From Mortierella alpina (Eukaryota; Mortierellomycota; Mortierellomycetes; Mortierellales; Mortierellaceae): 64,000 nucleotides of DNA. The notes beneath the pieces were generated by a model that worked only from the letters and a program-made list of their open reading frames with translations, had not been told where the DNA came from and did no database searches. The translations under genes and the position numbers were made by a program. Below are positions 1 through 9,594 of the stretch, one piece after another (within the stretch, counting starts at the first letter, position 1; every line of letters starts with the position of its first letter). The stretch spans positions 3,968,001 to 4,032,000 of the forward strand of contig JANATF010000001.1 in NCBI GenBank assembly GCA_029449245.1, given 5' to 3'.

Positions 1-60
1 GGATCGTCTCGAGGAGGTGGACGTGGCGGACGTGGAGGAGGACGCGGCGGACGGCGTTGA
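1..60 (+). CDS. RGG-box protein, C-terminal end only (partial)
   Basis: The first 19 codons of the window are open in frame 1 and end at TGA (58-60). They encode only Gly, Arg and two Ser, with repeated RGG/GRGG units ending in RR. Such tails are typical of Sm D1/D3, Lsm4 and fibrillarin- or Gar1-like RNA-binding proteins, where they are arginine-methylated and help snRNP or snoRNP assembly. The fold domain lies outside the window, so the family cannot be decided. An Sm/LSm protein would fit because the tail is at the very C-terminus. Confidence 0.6.
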   Translation, partial: GSSRGGGRGGRGGGRGGRR

Positions 61-176
61 AAAGCACATTACAACCCACATTTGCATTGAAATTAAAAAA
101 TACAATAGATACTTCAACAAAAAGTTTTGGCTTGTTGGCGACACGAATGGCTTTATTGTTGTGTCCCGTGGTGGCA

Positions 177-202
177 GGGGGGGGGGGGGGGGGGGGGGGG
201 GG
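177..202. repeat. poly-G homopolymer (26 nt)
   Basis: An uninterrupted run of 26 G lies in the short region between the RGG-protein stop codon and the 3' end of the RanBP1 gene. The two genes converge here, so it is in 3' UTR or spacer DNA. It could fold as a G-quadruplex. Its exact length is the kind of thing sequencing can get wrong. Confidence 0.9.
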
Positions 203-330
203 AAGATTTTTTCTAACATCGCAAAATCAAGCGCGCTGTTGCGAGAAGAGAGTGAGGGAAAGTGAAAGGCAGCGGGTTGGTGGGGAGGAAACGAGAAAAA
301 CAAGGAAAACAAAAAGGATCAACGGCGAAT

Positions 331-1730
331 TTATGCAGACTCCTCCTTCTTCTCCTCCTCGTCCTTCTTCTCCTCGGCCTTGGTCTCCTTCTCTTCAGCC
401 TTGGTCTCCTCCTTCTTCTCTTCGTCCTCCTTCTTCTCCTCGTCCTCAGAGGCAGGGGAAGCCTTGGGCTTCAAGTCGGCGTTGCTCTTCTGGGCCTTCT
501 CGAACTCCTCCTTGAAGAGATCAGCGTTGTCAGAGTTAGCGAGACGGATGGCCAATGTCTGGGGTCCAGCGCATTCGTCCGAGCTGTCAGCAGTGACGTT
601 CCAAACCCAGGAGCGGTCCGATCCGACGTTGGGGGTCAGGGTCATCTCGGAGGAGACTATATATTGAACAATCGGCAGGACACATTAGTGGGGGGAAACA
701 GGTTTTACTGGCAGTCATTGGGCACGCAAGAGCGAAAGACATCAAGTTCATGATGTGGCAGGCGTTCAGGCCACGAGGGGAGAAAATGGAGCAAGAGCAA
801 GGTCATACCGTAGTGGTTGGCGCAGATCTTCAAGGTCTGATCACGACGCATGAGAAGACGGATCTTCTTGGTCTCCTTGTGCTGCATGAAGCGGACATCA
901 CCGGTACCGCGCTCCTTCCACTCGTTGGTCTCCTTGACGAAACGGAAAAGTTTGGCGCGCCTAGTAGTGTAAGGAAAAGAGATGCAAAAGATAATAAAAG
1001 GGTCAGAAAAAACATCGCCAACAGCCAGGAATAGGACGATCCTGCATATACGAGGCCATGAGCCAGCAAAGAGCATACATCTTGAAAAGGGCAACCTCAT
1101 CCTCCTCGTGGGTCTTGACCTGGACGGCCTCGAGCTTGACAACGGGCTCGAAGTGAACCTCGGTCTCCTCCTCCTAGAAACCAACAACAACAGCAAAAGG
1201 CGACAAGTTAGGAAAGGCTTGCAAACGTTCCCAAGGTATTGTTCCTTGAGTATTATTGGAAAAGACGCGTGGGAGTGAACTTTGAGTCGTCATCTAGTTC
1301 CAGCCCCTAAGTCCCTGTCCATGAACCCCTGATAATAGCTCTCTGTGCAAATGTTTAAAAGTATCGATGCGAGGGGGAGGCGGAGTCGAAAACGCCTGTG
1401 TATCGGGGTCATTGCGTAGGACTTTCCAATCCTGGTGCCTCAACCCTGGTCAGCACTGCATCCGAGCAGAGCTGAAGACTCGCCACTGTTGTTTCGTTTT
1501 TTTTTTCAAGTAGGAGTCGTTGAATGGTGGAGATGTTCGGGGCGTTCCAGAGGTCGACTTTCTCTAGAAGGTTCCTGGATTCCTGTCCAGCAAACATGGT
1601 CGGAGGCGAACTGAAGGCAAAGAAACACGCGGCAGCCAATGCAGAGAATGACCCAGAGCTATGCAAGAGTCAACAAAGCAATGCAGAATTATGTAATTAC
1701 CACAGCAACGGTTTCGTGGTTGTCAGACAT
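331..1730 (-). CDS. Ran-binding protein 1 (RanBP1), 4 exons, 200 aa
   Basis: Exons on the minus strand are 1730-1701, 1173-1079, 960-809 and 656-331; phases agree at every junction and give 200 aa. The single Ran-binding domain spans about residues 15-145. It shows the family signatures FEPVV near its start, [24 protein letters not shown] and [12 protein letters not shown]. The last ~45 residues are an acidic Lys/Glu tail, as in animal and fungal RanBP1. The protein binds Ran-GTP and, with RanGAP, promotes GTP hydrolysis and release of export complexes in the cytoplasm. The first exon has only 10 codons, starting MSDNHE, followed by a 527-nt intron; a further small exon inside that intron cannot be excluded. 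The length matches the family. Confidence 0.93.
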
Positions 1731-1839
1731 GGTTATAGATGTGATTTGGTAATTGGGAATGGGGTGTGAAGAGTGATGAAGAAAAAAGAAAAAAGAAAAA
1801 TAGTGAGCCGCGTTCATTATGCGACAGCTCATTCTTCTA

Positions 1840-1847
1840 TGACGTCA
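1840..1847. promoter_or_regulatory. TGACGTCA palindrome (CRE/ATF-type site)
   Basis: A perfect 8-bp TGACGTCA palindrome lies about 110 bp upstream of the RanBP1 start codon at 1730. This is the consensus for CREB/ATF-family bZIP factors (Atf1/Pcr1 in fission yeast). The position suits a proximal promoter element, but function is inferred from sequence and distance only. Confidence 0.45.
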
Positions 1848-3054
1848 CAGGCGCGCGATCCAGCCAAAGGTCAGCTAGCGCGTTCCTCAAGGCACATCAT
1901 GGGCACTGGTGCCCTTGTGCCCATGCAAAGATAAAGAATGCAAGAATGGTTAATGACCGGTGCTCACGATCTGCTCGAATGGACCCTGATCCCAAGGTGT
2001 TGATCGAGAACTGACCATGACCCCTACACACGAGAAAAGGCAGCTCGGTACTCTACCTTTCGAGAACTCCACCGCGCCTTCGACAGACAGGGAAGACACG
2101 ACTCCTCCAAAAAAGAAAAAAAATGGAGGGATCTCGGCGAGTGATAGGAAAATGGTGAAGTTAAGAAATGGTGAAGTTAAGAAGAGGTTTCTCAGGTAGC
2201 ATGGACGTTGGGCTTCTACACCGAACTTTAAATAGCGCACAATACTTTTATGCCGATCTCCAAGGCTGCATCCGTACGCGAAGAAACCTTAAAGTGGAGG
2301 GCCTGAGAGGCACAGAAAATCTTCGCGCATCCGTCCATCGTGAACATACACATAATCAGTCGTTTGCGACCTGCTCGGGGGAGGAAGTGTCCCACTTTTA
2401 TGTTGCAAAAGCAGTTTCAACCTCCATCTTATCGCGACCAGCCCTCGAATGGCTACAAGAGTAAAAAAGTGCGTCCTTTCAAGGTTCCATTGTCATGCAC
2501 CCATCATCTCGGCAGCGCCTTCATCTACGCCATCATCCGCAGCTCCCACCTGTCAAGGTATCTCCTTTGTGTTAGGCTTAGGCTGTTAGCTTTTCTCCCG
2601 AGCTACCAGCTCAGATGAGCGAGCGAATGATCCGTCGCACTGCTCTCCATCAACATGGGCTGTAGTGTTGTTTTCTCCCAGCTCAAGCTTTGCGTGTTCC
2701 GCATCAAGTTCCACCGCTTCTGGTACACAGCCTTAGGGTAAGATCGTCTGTTCTTGTACCTTCAACCTCCAGTGCATCGTACAGAGGACGAACAGCGCCT
2801 TTTTCCTTCAGTTCTTTTTTGGAGCAGTGAGACGGTAGCAAAGGCTTTGCACAGCTGAACCCTTTTTCGCTCCTTTTTCTCACTCTTTACCTCCTGCGAC
2901 CCTGCTCTCCTACTGATTCCCTCTCCCCTTTCACAGAGCTGACAAGCAGAAAGCGTGCACCTCTGGTATGCGTCGCGGGCATTGCAACCCTCACACCTTT
3001 TTCTCTTCCGTAATTGCGATGAACTAGCATCCGGCCCCTTCGACAACATATAGT
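1848..3054. other. intergenic, divergent promoter region
   Basis: About 1.2 kb between the RanBP1 start (-) and the PY-motif membrane protein (+). I see no convincing coding exon. It contains a short tandem duplication at about 2152-2183 (two copies of a 16-nt unit containing GGTGAAGTTAAG) and pyrimidine-rich DNA before the downstream gene. The small ORFs here are short and show no family features. Confidence 0.6.
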
Positions 3055-3603
3055 ATGGCTCCTTTGGAGACACCATCGTCCAGTCTCAGTACCAGTGCCA
3101 GTATTAGCTTCATTTTCGACTCTCCGCTATCATCGACCCACAGAACTCTTGTTCCCACCCACCGATCTCGATCCACGATCCAACCTTCAGTCTCAGCAAC
3201 TGCTCTATCACTGCCGACCACAGGCTTCCCTGTTGTTACCCGACCTCCCTCTAACGACGATTCACCGGACGCGCCTACTTCTTGGTCAACACTCGCCCTT
3301 ATCATCACCGGCATCGTCTTGCTCATCTTCGTAACTGGGTGCTACCGACTGAGGCAGATGGGCCGACTGAATCGAACCGACAGGATACGGGCTTACTATC
3401 GAGAAAGAGACATGATCCATCGTACAGCCAGTACTACCACAGCAGCTGGTACGACACCATGCACGCTTCCGCTAGCTAGAACAGTGTCGTCCCTTGTACA
3501 AGAGGAGCCATTATCTCTCTCCTCGGAGGCTTTGGATCATGGGTCCCTGAGAATGCTGGAGGAGACGCCTCCTCCGCCTTATGAGCGCCATTCCCGTCCC
3601 TGA
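3055..3603 (+). CDS. single-pass membrane protein with C-terminal PY motif, 182 aa
   Basis: An uninterrupted ORF from ATG 3055 to TGA. Residues 1-75 are Ser/Thr/Pro-rich, as in an O-glycosylated outer or lumenal segment. Residues about 79-97 form one hydrophobic helix (ALIITGIVLLIFVTG). A basic RLRQMGRLNRTDRIR stretch follows, placing the tail in the cytosol by the positive-inside rule. The last residues contain PPPPY (PPPY at about 173-176), the classic ligand of WW domains in Rsp5/Nedd4 ubiquitin ligases. I do not recognise the family. The layout resembles yeast Rsp5 adaptors of endosome or vacuole membranes, so a sorting or ubiquitylation adaptor role is a hypothesis. There is no clear N-terminal signal peptide. 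Confidence 0.7.
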   Translation: MAPLETPSSSLSTSASISFIFDSPLSSTHRTLVPTHRSRSTIQPSVSATALSLPTTGFPVVTRPPSNDDSPDAPTSWSTLALIITGIVLLIFVTGCYRLRQMGRLNRTDRIRAYYRERDMIHRTASTTTAAGTTPCTLPLARTVSSLVQEEPLSLSSEALDHGSLRMLEETPPPPYERHSRP

Positions 3604-3949
3604 GAATGACTGAGATCTGGGGTAAAGCAATAAAAAAAAATAGCTGAAATTCAATGCACTCTACCTTGGGTTATTATGGCAGAATGCGAGTAGCGGGGAA
3701 GTGTTGACTTGTTCCATTTCCCCTTTGCGCCCATCTGCGGGTCGGACTTATCGGTGGGGGGTTTTCAGCAACAGCCCATTTGATGGAGGTTTTCTTTTAC
3801 TATTGATACCGAAGAGAGGTAGCATGGCTGGGCGTGTGGTACTGAAATGCTTATTTTTTTTTGTTGTATATAGATACTTGAGTAAACCGTATATCGTTAC
3901 TATATGTACACCTTCTTTCCTTTCCCCTCCTCACAGCACCCTGGTTGCT
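3604..3949. other. convergent 3' spacer
   Basis: About 350 bp between two convergent genes (the PY protein on +, the deaminase on -). AT-rich stretches here probably hold the 3' UTRs and polyadenylation signals of both genes. No gene seen. Confidence 0.6.
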
Positions 3950-4818
3950 CTACTCAGTTTTACTGGAAAGGACGTGTTGGTTCGGTGCAAGGCACAACTC
4001 TTCAAACCCAGGGATATGAACGACATCTATCCCCATCTCCACCATCTTTTCCACGCCCACCACCGTCTTGACAAAATGGTCCGGTTCCCGAACGCCCACG
4101 TACACTCGACGTACCCCAGACTCGATCAGCAGATCGGCACAGGCTCGGTTGCCTGACAGACGTGTGCTACAAGGTTCCATCGTGCTGTACATAATCCATT
4201 CCTGCCTCAGCTTTACACTACTCCTCCGTCGTCTCAATGCAGATATCGGCACATGCTGATGCGGATGCTGGTGGTGCTGGTTATGGTTATGGAGACTTGA
4301 GCGGCGGATTCCTACCATCCCTGTAGGGTCAACACTCTTCTTCTTCTCACCATCCTTTTCATCATCATTATCCTCATCAACATCATCGCCATCCGCGACC
4401 AATCCAGCATCCAGTTCCTTCTCGGCTTCTTCCTCGGCAGCGATAGCGAGCTTGATCAAACAGCATTCTTCCGCGTGCGTGTTTCCGGCCAGTTCGCGAG
4501 AGTAGCCTGTGGCCACGACTCGGAAGCGATCGACCTGGGGCAAGTCCGAGTCTGGGTCCGGGTGGGTCTCTTGGACGAGCACGGCTCCGACACAGTAGCC
4601 TGAGGGGACGGGAACGGACAGGTTGGCCTGCTCAATGGCCAGCTTCATGAAATGGATGTGCATGGCGTATTCTAAACAATAGAAAAAAGAGCATGGACGG
4701 GAGGGGGTGGAAGCATGAGTGCTTGGAGAATGCTCTCGATGGCGAGCAGGGTAGGGGATAGCGAATGTGTACCATTATCATCCTTGGAAAGAACCTTCAT
4801 GGGCTGTGGCGTGGCCAT
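3950..4818 (-). CDS. Rib2-type DRAP deaminase (riboflavin pathway), 2 exons, 255 aa
   Basis: Exons 4818-4773 and 4671-3950 join in phase. The protein is a cytidine-deaminase-fold enzyme. H81-A-E is the zinc and proton-shuttle motif, and C183 and C193 in EPCSTRLSGNRAC are the other zinc ligands. Flanking motifs YSRELAGNTHAEE, RVYVGVREPDHFVK and VVHIPGFEE match the deaminase half of yeast Rib2, which deaminates the 2,5-diamino-6-ribitylamino-pyrimidinone phosphate in fungal riboflavin synthesis. Yeast Rib2 also carries a pseudouridine synthase half. Here only the deaminase is present, starting MATPQPMKVL. An acidic then His/Arg-rich insert of about 80 residues (about 93-170) separates the two zinc motifs and looks disordered. 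Confidence 0.88.
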
Positions 4819-4823
4819 GGTGT

Positions 4824-4857
4824 CGTGGTGTGGTGTGGTGTGGTGTGGTGTGGTGTG
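4824..4857. repeat. TGTGG pentanucleotide microsatellite
   Basis: Six to seven tandem TGTGG units directly upstream of the deaminase start codon at 4818, within its 5' leader or core promoter. More GT-rich DNA follows to about 4885. Confidence 0.85.
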
Positions 4858-5146
4858 CGGTGTGGTGGTAGTTGTAGTTGTAGTAGCGGGTACGAGTACA
4901 GAGAGGAAAAAAGGGACTAGGGGCGTGGGCGGAAAGGAAAAAGGAATGTTGAAATATATTGTTTATGCGTGGGCGTGTGTGGGCGTGTGTGTGCGTGTGA
5001 TATCAACCCTCTCTTGCTGCAGAACCCGAAAGCAGGCACTCCCGGCCAAGTGGTCTGTCTCAACACGGGATAGCCGCAGCAATTGCCGTCGCTAAAGCCC
5101 CGGGCAGGCCAAAGCAGCGCAATGGGAACAACAGTGTTATTTTTAT
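4858..5146. other. promoter of the deaminase and 3' flank of VPS1
   Basis: About 290 bp of non-coding DNA. It is GT-rich, with a second short TGGGCGTG/TG repeat near 4968-5000. No gene seen. Confidence 0.5.
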
Positions 5147-8100
5147 CTATCCTGCAATAGACCCCACAATCTCGTCCGCCTTCTGCAGCGCCTCGATCAT
5201 CTTCCTGCACTCCTTGCGGCGGTTCTGCGTGAACTCGCTCTCCTTCAACAGCTCATCCAGAACCTCGGTCTTATACAGCTCCTGGAGCAACTCGCGCTGC
5301 AGCTCCTCCTTGGCAGTGTTGACCAGGTTCAGCATAATGGCCTTGGGCACGGTATCAATCACCGTCCGCTTGACAATGTTGAAGTACGAGGAAATGAGCA
5401 GCTCTATTATCAGAGACATGAGGGATCGTCAGAAAATTTACTTTCTTGGTATCGCGATCGAGGAAACCAAGGAAAATGTTTAACACTTACTGATGACCTC
5501 CGTCTCGATCTGCTCGCGTTCCGACAAGTTGCCTGATGCCTTGAGGACAGCTGGGGGCTAACATGCGCAACATGGGTGCAAACACAACAAGATAATAAAA
5601 ATAGTGGGGCGGGTTAGCGTGTACCGTTGCAAGTCGCCATGGTGGTAAATGTCATGAACAAGCCAAAAGACGACGTACGGGTTCCATAGCGCCGGATCTC
5701 TTCTTCTTGCCGGAAAAGAAGCTGCCAAAGAAGCCATTGTTAGTGGGCTCAGGCTCGAGACTTGGGGGCAGGTTGGCCACATTGCGGTTCTTGGGATCCA
5801 CTGGCTGAGGATTCTTGGCCTGGTTGACCCTGTCGTTGATCACGGCCATGGCTTTGTGTCCGTTCAAGAAATCGGGATGACCAGTGTTGATGTAGACAGA
5901 CTCCATGCTAGATTCATTTTTCCACAGCAAAAACATGGGCGGCATGAGTTACAGTATGGCAGCAATAACAAACAAACCGGGCAGCTAGGGACTTCCAACT
6001 TCTCTCACCTGATGAGATCCTGCACTAGTTTGTTTGTAGGGCTAAGCTGCTTGCGCAAAAAGTTGATCACGACCTGGTAGAAGCGGTCCTTGAGTTGAGG
6101 GAACCGTTTGAAGAGCTAGGAAGGGAATGGAGAGAACGTTTAGGCCTGAGGTTGGAAGGTATGCTGATCAAAATGCAGAAGCTCATCAAGACAGCGTGGA
6201 GACAAAAGGTGTTTGGTTACCTGCTTGGACAGGAGCTGGGTGAGAATGCGGACCAGCTCATCAAAGACAATGTTTACGCACCGCAAACTGGGATCCTCCA
6301 GGCGCTTGATCTGCTGCTTGATGATGACTTCAAAGGCGGTCGTTCCAACAAAGAGTGCAGGCGAAGAGCCCTACAGACCAGTCATGCCGTCCAAAATGAC
6401 CAATCGTTAGTCGAACGCAAAAACAATAAAGATATTCGGGTCACAAGGACGGTTGCTACTCACCGAAGAGTTGTAGAGAATGGTGCGAATGTCCACATCC
6501 TTGACTTGGTCGAAGGGGTCCAGAGACTTGACACCATTGGAAAAGAGCTCATGGAACACAAAACTGATTCGCGCACCTCCAGAGAGCTCGAAAGAAGTCA
6601 GATCCGTCGAGTTTCCATCGATGATAGTTCTGAACTCACTGCAGAACTCTGTGATAATGTTCAGCACAATGCTGGCCTGGCCTGATCCATCGCCCAACAT
6701 GTCGCCTAGGCTAGCCAGCTCCGTCTGGTATTTGACCAACGCTGCCTGAATTTTGGCTTTGATCTCGGGCAGTGTGTGGTTGATGCGGCGCATCAAGATC
6801 TGTTAAGAAGTCAAGGCATTAGTTACATGATATGAAAGCTAAATAATGAAAGGGATTCAAGCCAGGTGCTTCACGTAGCAACATAGATGCATGGACACAC
6901 CATCCCTTACCATACTGAGTCGTCTGGCCAGATAAGGTGTACCGCAATACTGCGCCTTGCTCATGTACGCGACATGGTTCTCAAAGAAGCGTCGCTCTTC
7001 CTCCAACGAGCGGGCAATCGCCTTTTTCGTATCAATGTCGCGCTGACCACGGTTGACCACAGGGACGTAACCTATGACGAAGTTTGTATAGATGATGCGA
7101 TTTAGTCATCGACCAGATATGGCATAGTAACAGGATCGCTTGCTCCTGTGAACCAAGGGATCTGACCGACTGACTTACCGAGAGTTAGTGGAACGACACG
7201 ACCAGCCAAGATATCAACGACATCCGTTCCGGGATCCCTATTCGCATAGACATTTTCGTGAATAGAGTGAGTTGACTGACTTCCGCACTAATGCAGCCGC
7301 CAGATTGTCGATGGCGCCTCCTGTTGACATACATCAGGTCGATCTTGGTCAAGACACCGATGGTTCTTGTTCCCTCAGGGTCGACGTCTCTGGCAAGACG
7401 AAGACCATCCGAGTTGGCCAGATCAGTGTTGGCTGGAGTGACCGCCAGGATGATCGAGTTGGGTTTCGAGATGTATTTTACAATCATGTCCCGAATCTGC
7501 TTTTCAATGTCCTTTGGCTGATCTCCGACTGGGACCTATATCCAACAAAAGCAATAGAGTTAAAGGAGTGCTACAAACATCCCGTCAAGACTAATAGAAG
7601 GCCGTGGTGTTTACGAGTGGCAACTTACCTTGGTCAGTCCAGGCAAATCCACCAGGGTCAGGGTCAGGACATTGGGAGAGTAGATACGCAGGTTAATGGG
7701 CAGGGGAGAAATTCCTATGGCGGACATGAGGGGCATCGAAAGCGACATAAGAGTGAGCTAGGCATTCTTGCGTTCGTTCTTGCAGCAGGTTATTTTTAAT
7801 CGGTCGCCTATCAGCCTGCGGATGCTTACCGGCATTCTTTCCGGTCTTTGCATCAGTGTCGCGCACAATCTCGTCGCGGATCAGGTTAAAGTCTGTGTAT
7901 TTGACACCAGGCTGGTGGAGGAACTCGCCCCACTCCTCGGGCTCCTTCTTGTCGTCCTCAGCGTCCTTGTCGTCTATGGAGCGAATAGAGTTGCAGCGGG
8001 TTTGGAGAGGCAAAAACAAAAAGGAGGCAGCCACAGGGTTAGGATCGTTCTGGTCGGCTGCTGTCACATGGCCCCCCGTCAGCCAGGCATGGCGATAACC

Positions 8101-8743
8101 ACCGACCGTGTTGCAGGTATGTAGGTAGGGTTATGCGTGCATGTGCATGCCCTATAGCTTCCTCTTTCCTATGCCCCCTCTTGCCGTCTTTGTTTCTAGA
8201 CCATTCTTCCTGCCGTCAAAGATATACTTCAAGTCTACATACATCGATGACGAGCTGGGGTCCAAAAAAAAAATGAACCAAAAAAAAAAAAAAACGCTCC
8301 CTCCCATACTGTCCTCCAGGCACGCGCTGACGCACAGTCTACTTGCCTTTGCTTTCACCGTCCTTTGTCGCAGGGTTGGCCACTGGTCGGTTAATCAGTT
8401 GGAGAACCTAGCAGTTCAGCAATACGCAGCGCAGAGGATGAACGCACAAAAGAGAGGTCAGTTGGTCAACATTCCCATTGGTTGGTCCTTTGCTCTTGTT
8501 TTCGCCCTTCGCTGACTTTCATAGGGGTATGGCGTGCGGTGGGATTACCAGAGGTCGGCGGGTGACGATGCCTGAGCCGCGTGGCAAAAAGTCGCGCCCG
8601 ACGATGTTTTCGAGGACGGAGCTCTTTCCTGAGGATTGAGAGCCGATGACGACGATCTGGGGCAGGTCGACGGGGTTGTGGACGCCGACGGTGGCGAAGG
8701 CGTCCTGCAGCTTGTTTATTGTCTTGATTAGGGAGGCGTCCAT
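5147..8743 (-). CDS. VPS1: dynamin-like GTPase Vps1, 13 exons, 684 aa
   Basis: Exons on minus: 8743-8549, 8407-8347, 7973-7830, 7714-7629, 7535-7333, 7237-7179, 7071-6911, 6799-6464, 6370-6221, 6115-6009, 5907-5679, 5557-5491, 5403-5147. All phases agree. The GTPase domain has the P-loop [10 protein letters not shown] (about residues 34-43), switch motif [15 protein letters not shown] in VDLPGLTKV and the G4 motif TKIDLM. The middle domain has [21 protein letters not shown] and LSGGARI. A variable insert ends [12 protein letters not shown], and the GED follows ([23 protein letters not shown]). The EEWGEFLH segment and lack of a PH domain point to Vps1 rather than Dnm1. It should act in Golgi/endosome/vacuole trafficking, endocytosis and peroxisome fission. 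Intron 2 (8346-7974) uses a GC donor. Confidence 0.93.
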
Positions 8744-9107
8744 GGGCAGGTGGCTCTGGTGGGTATGGGGGGAGTGGGAGTGGGGATGCGTGGAATGACA
8801 AAGGAACGAATACGAATGATGGACTGGGGGACCTGATAAAAAAGGGAAAAGAATCGAAACGCGCTCAGTTCTCGAGTCGCAGTCCCTTCTACTGCAGGCC
8901 AGGGCGCTTGCTCTTCTCGTCGTCTCGATGGTGTAGGGGACACAGCCCCATCGCGGCCATGGCTGCACCCCCGAGGACATGCCCATGCATCCTCGAGAGG
9001 CCTCTCCAGGGCGAAGGACGCTGTTGCTTGCAGCCCTGCTACAGGACATCGTCGGTGCAGGACACTGCACCCAGGGTACGCCTCTGCAGGTCCCCTTCGC
9101 TCTGCAC

Positions 9108-9139
<32 letters not shown>

Positions 9140-9594
9140 CCTCCTCTTTTCCCTTATTGGCTCGAGCACCTTTTTTCCTTTTTCTCCAGCCTCCGTTCCC
9201 TCCGTTCCCTCCTGGCTGGTCCCACTGTGTTTCCTTCCCTGCAGTTGCGCCCACAGTCTGTCTGCTGCGTCTGCTGCGTCTGCTTCTTCTACTCCTTCTA
9301 CCTCGTCTACTTCTTCCTCGACCTCGTCTTCTTCTGTGTCCTTGCCATTCCTCTTTCCCTCTTTCCCTCTTTCCCTCTTTCCTTCCTTTCTTCCTGCTCC
9401 TCATTCGCTACGCCCCCCTGCTCCATTCCTTAGCCTGGCTATGCGCTGTTGCCTACTGTTCCACCTGCAAGGAGCTTAACCTGGCGCATCACCTTCTCGT
9501 TGCCTGTCATCTCCCTCTTCTGAATCACCGCATCGCTGCGTCGCTGCATTCCCTTTCCACCTCTAGCTGTCCGTCTCTGTTACCTAGAGTCGAA
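8744..9594. promoter_or_regulatory. divergent promoter region with T29 tract and CT-rich leader
   Basis: 850 bp between VPS1 (-) and the F-box gene (+). It contains a run of 29 T (9111-9139) and long CT-rich DNA (about 9280-9400) that would form the leader of the F-box mRNA. A long open frame runs through the CT-rich part but has no protein-like composition, so it is not called as a gene. Confidence 0.6.

Noticed and set aside
1174-1700. Extra exon (85-codon ORF at 1409-1666) in RanBP1 intron 1
   Set aside because: Joining the 10-codon first exon straight to the [10 protein letters not shown] exon keeps phase and matches the usual short N-terminus. The ORF shows no RanBP1-like sequence.
9111-9139. 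Homopolymer tracts (T29, G26, C26, A26, T25, A22, A20) as retrotransposon tails
   Set aside because: No retrotransposon or retroposed gene sequence or target-site duplication flanks them. Both strands and all four bases are involved, which fits simple slippage.
8908-9594. Long ORF (351 codons) running through the F-box gene promoter
   Set aside because: The part before 9595 is T- and CT-tract-derived Phe/Ser/Leu/Pro sequence without protein character. Only the last part belongs to the F-box gene.
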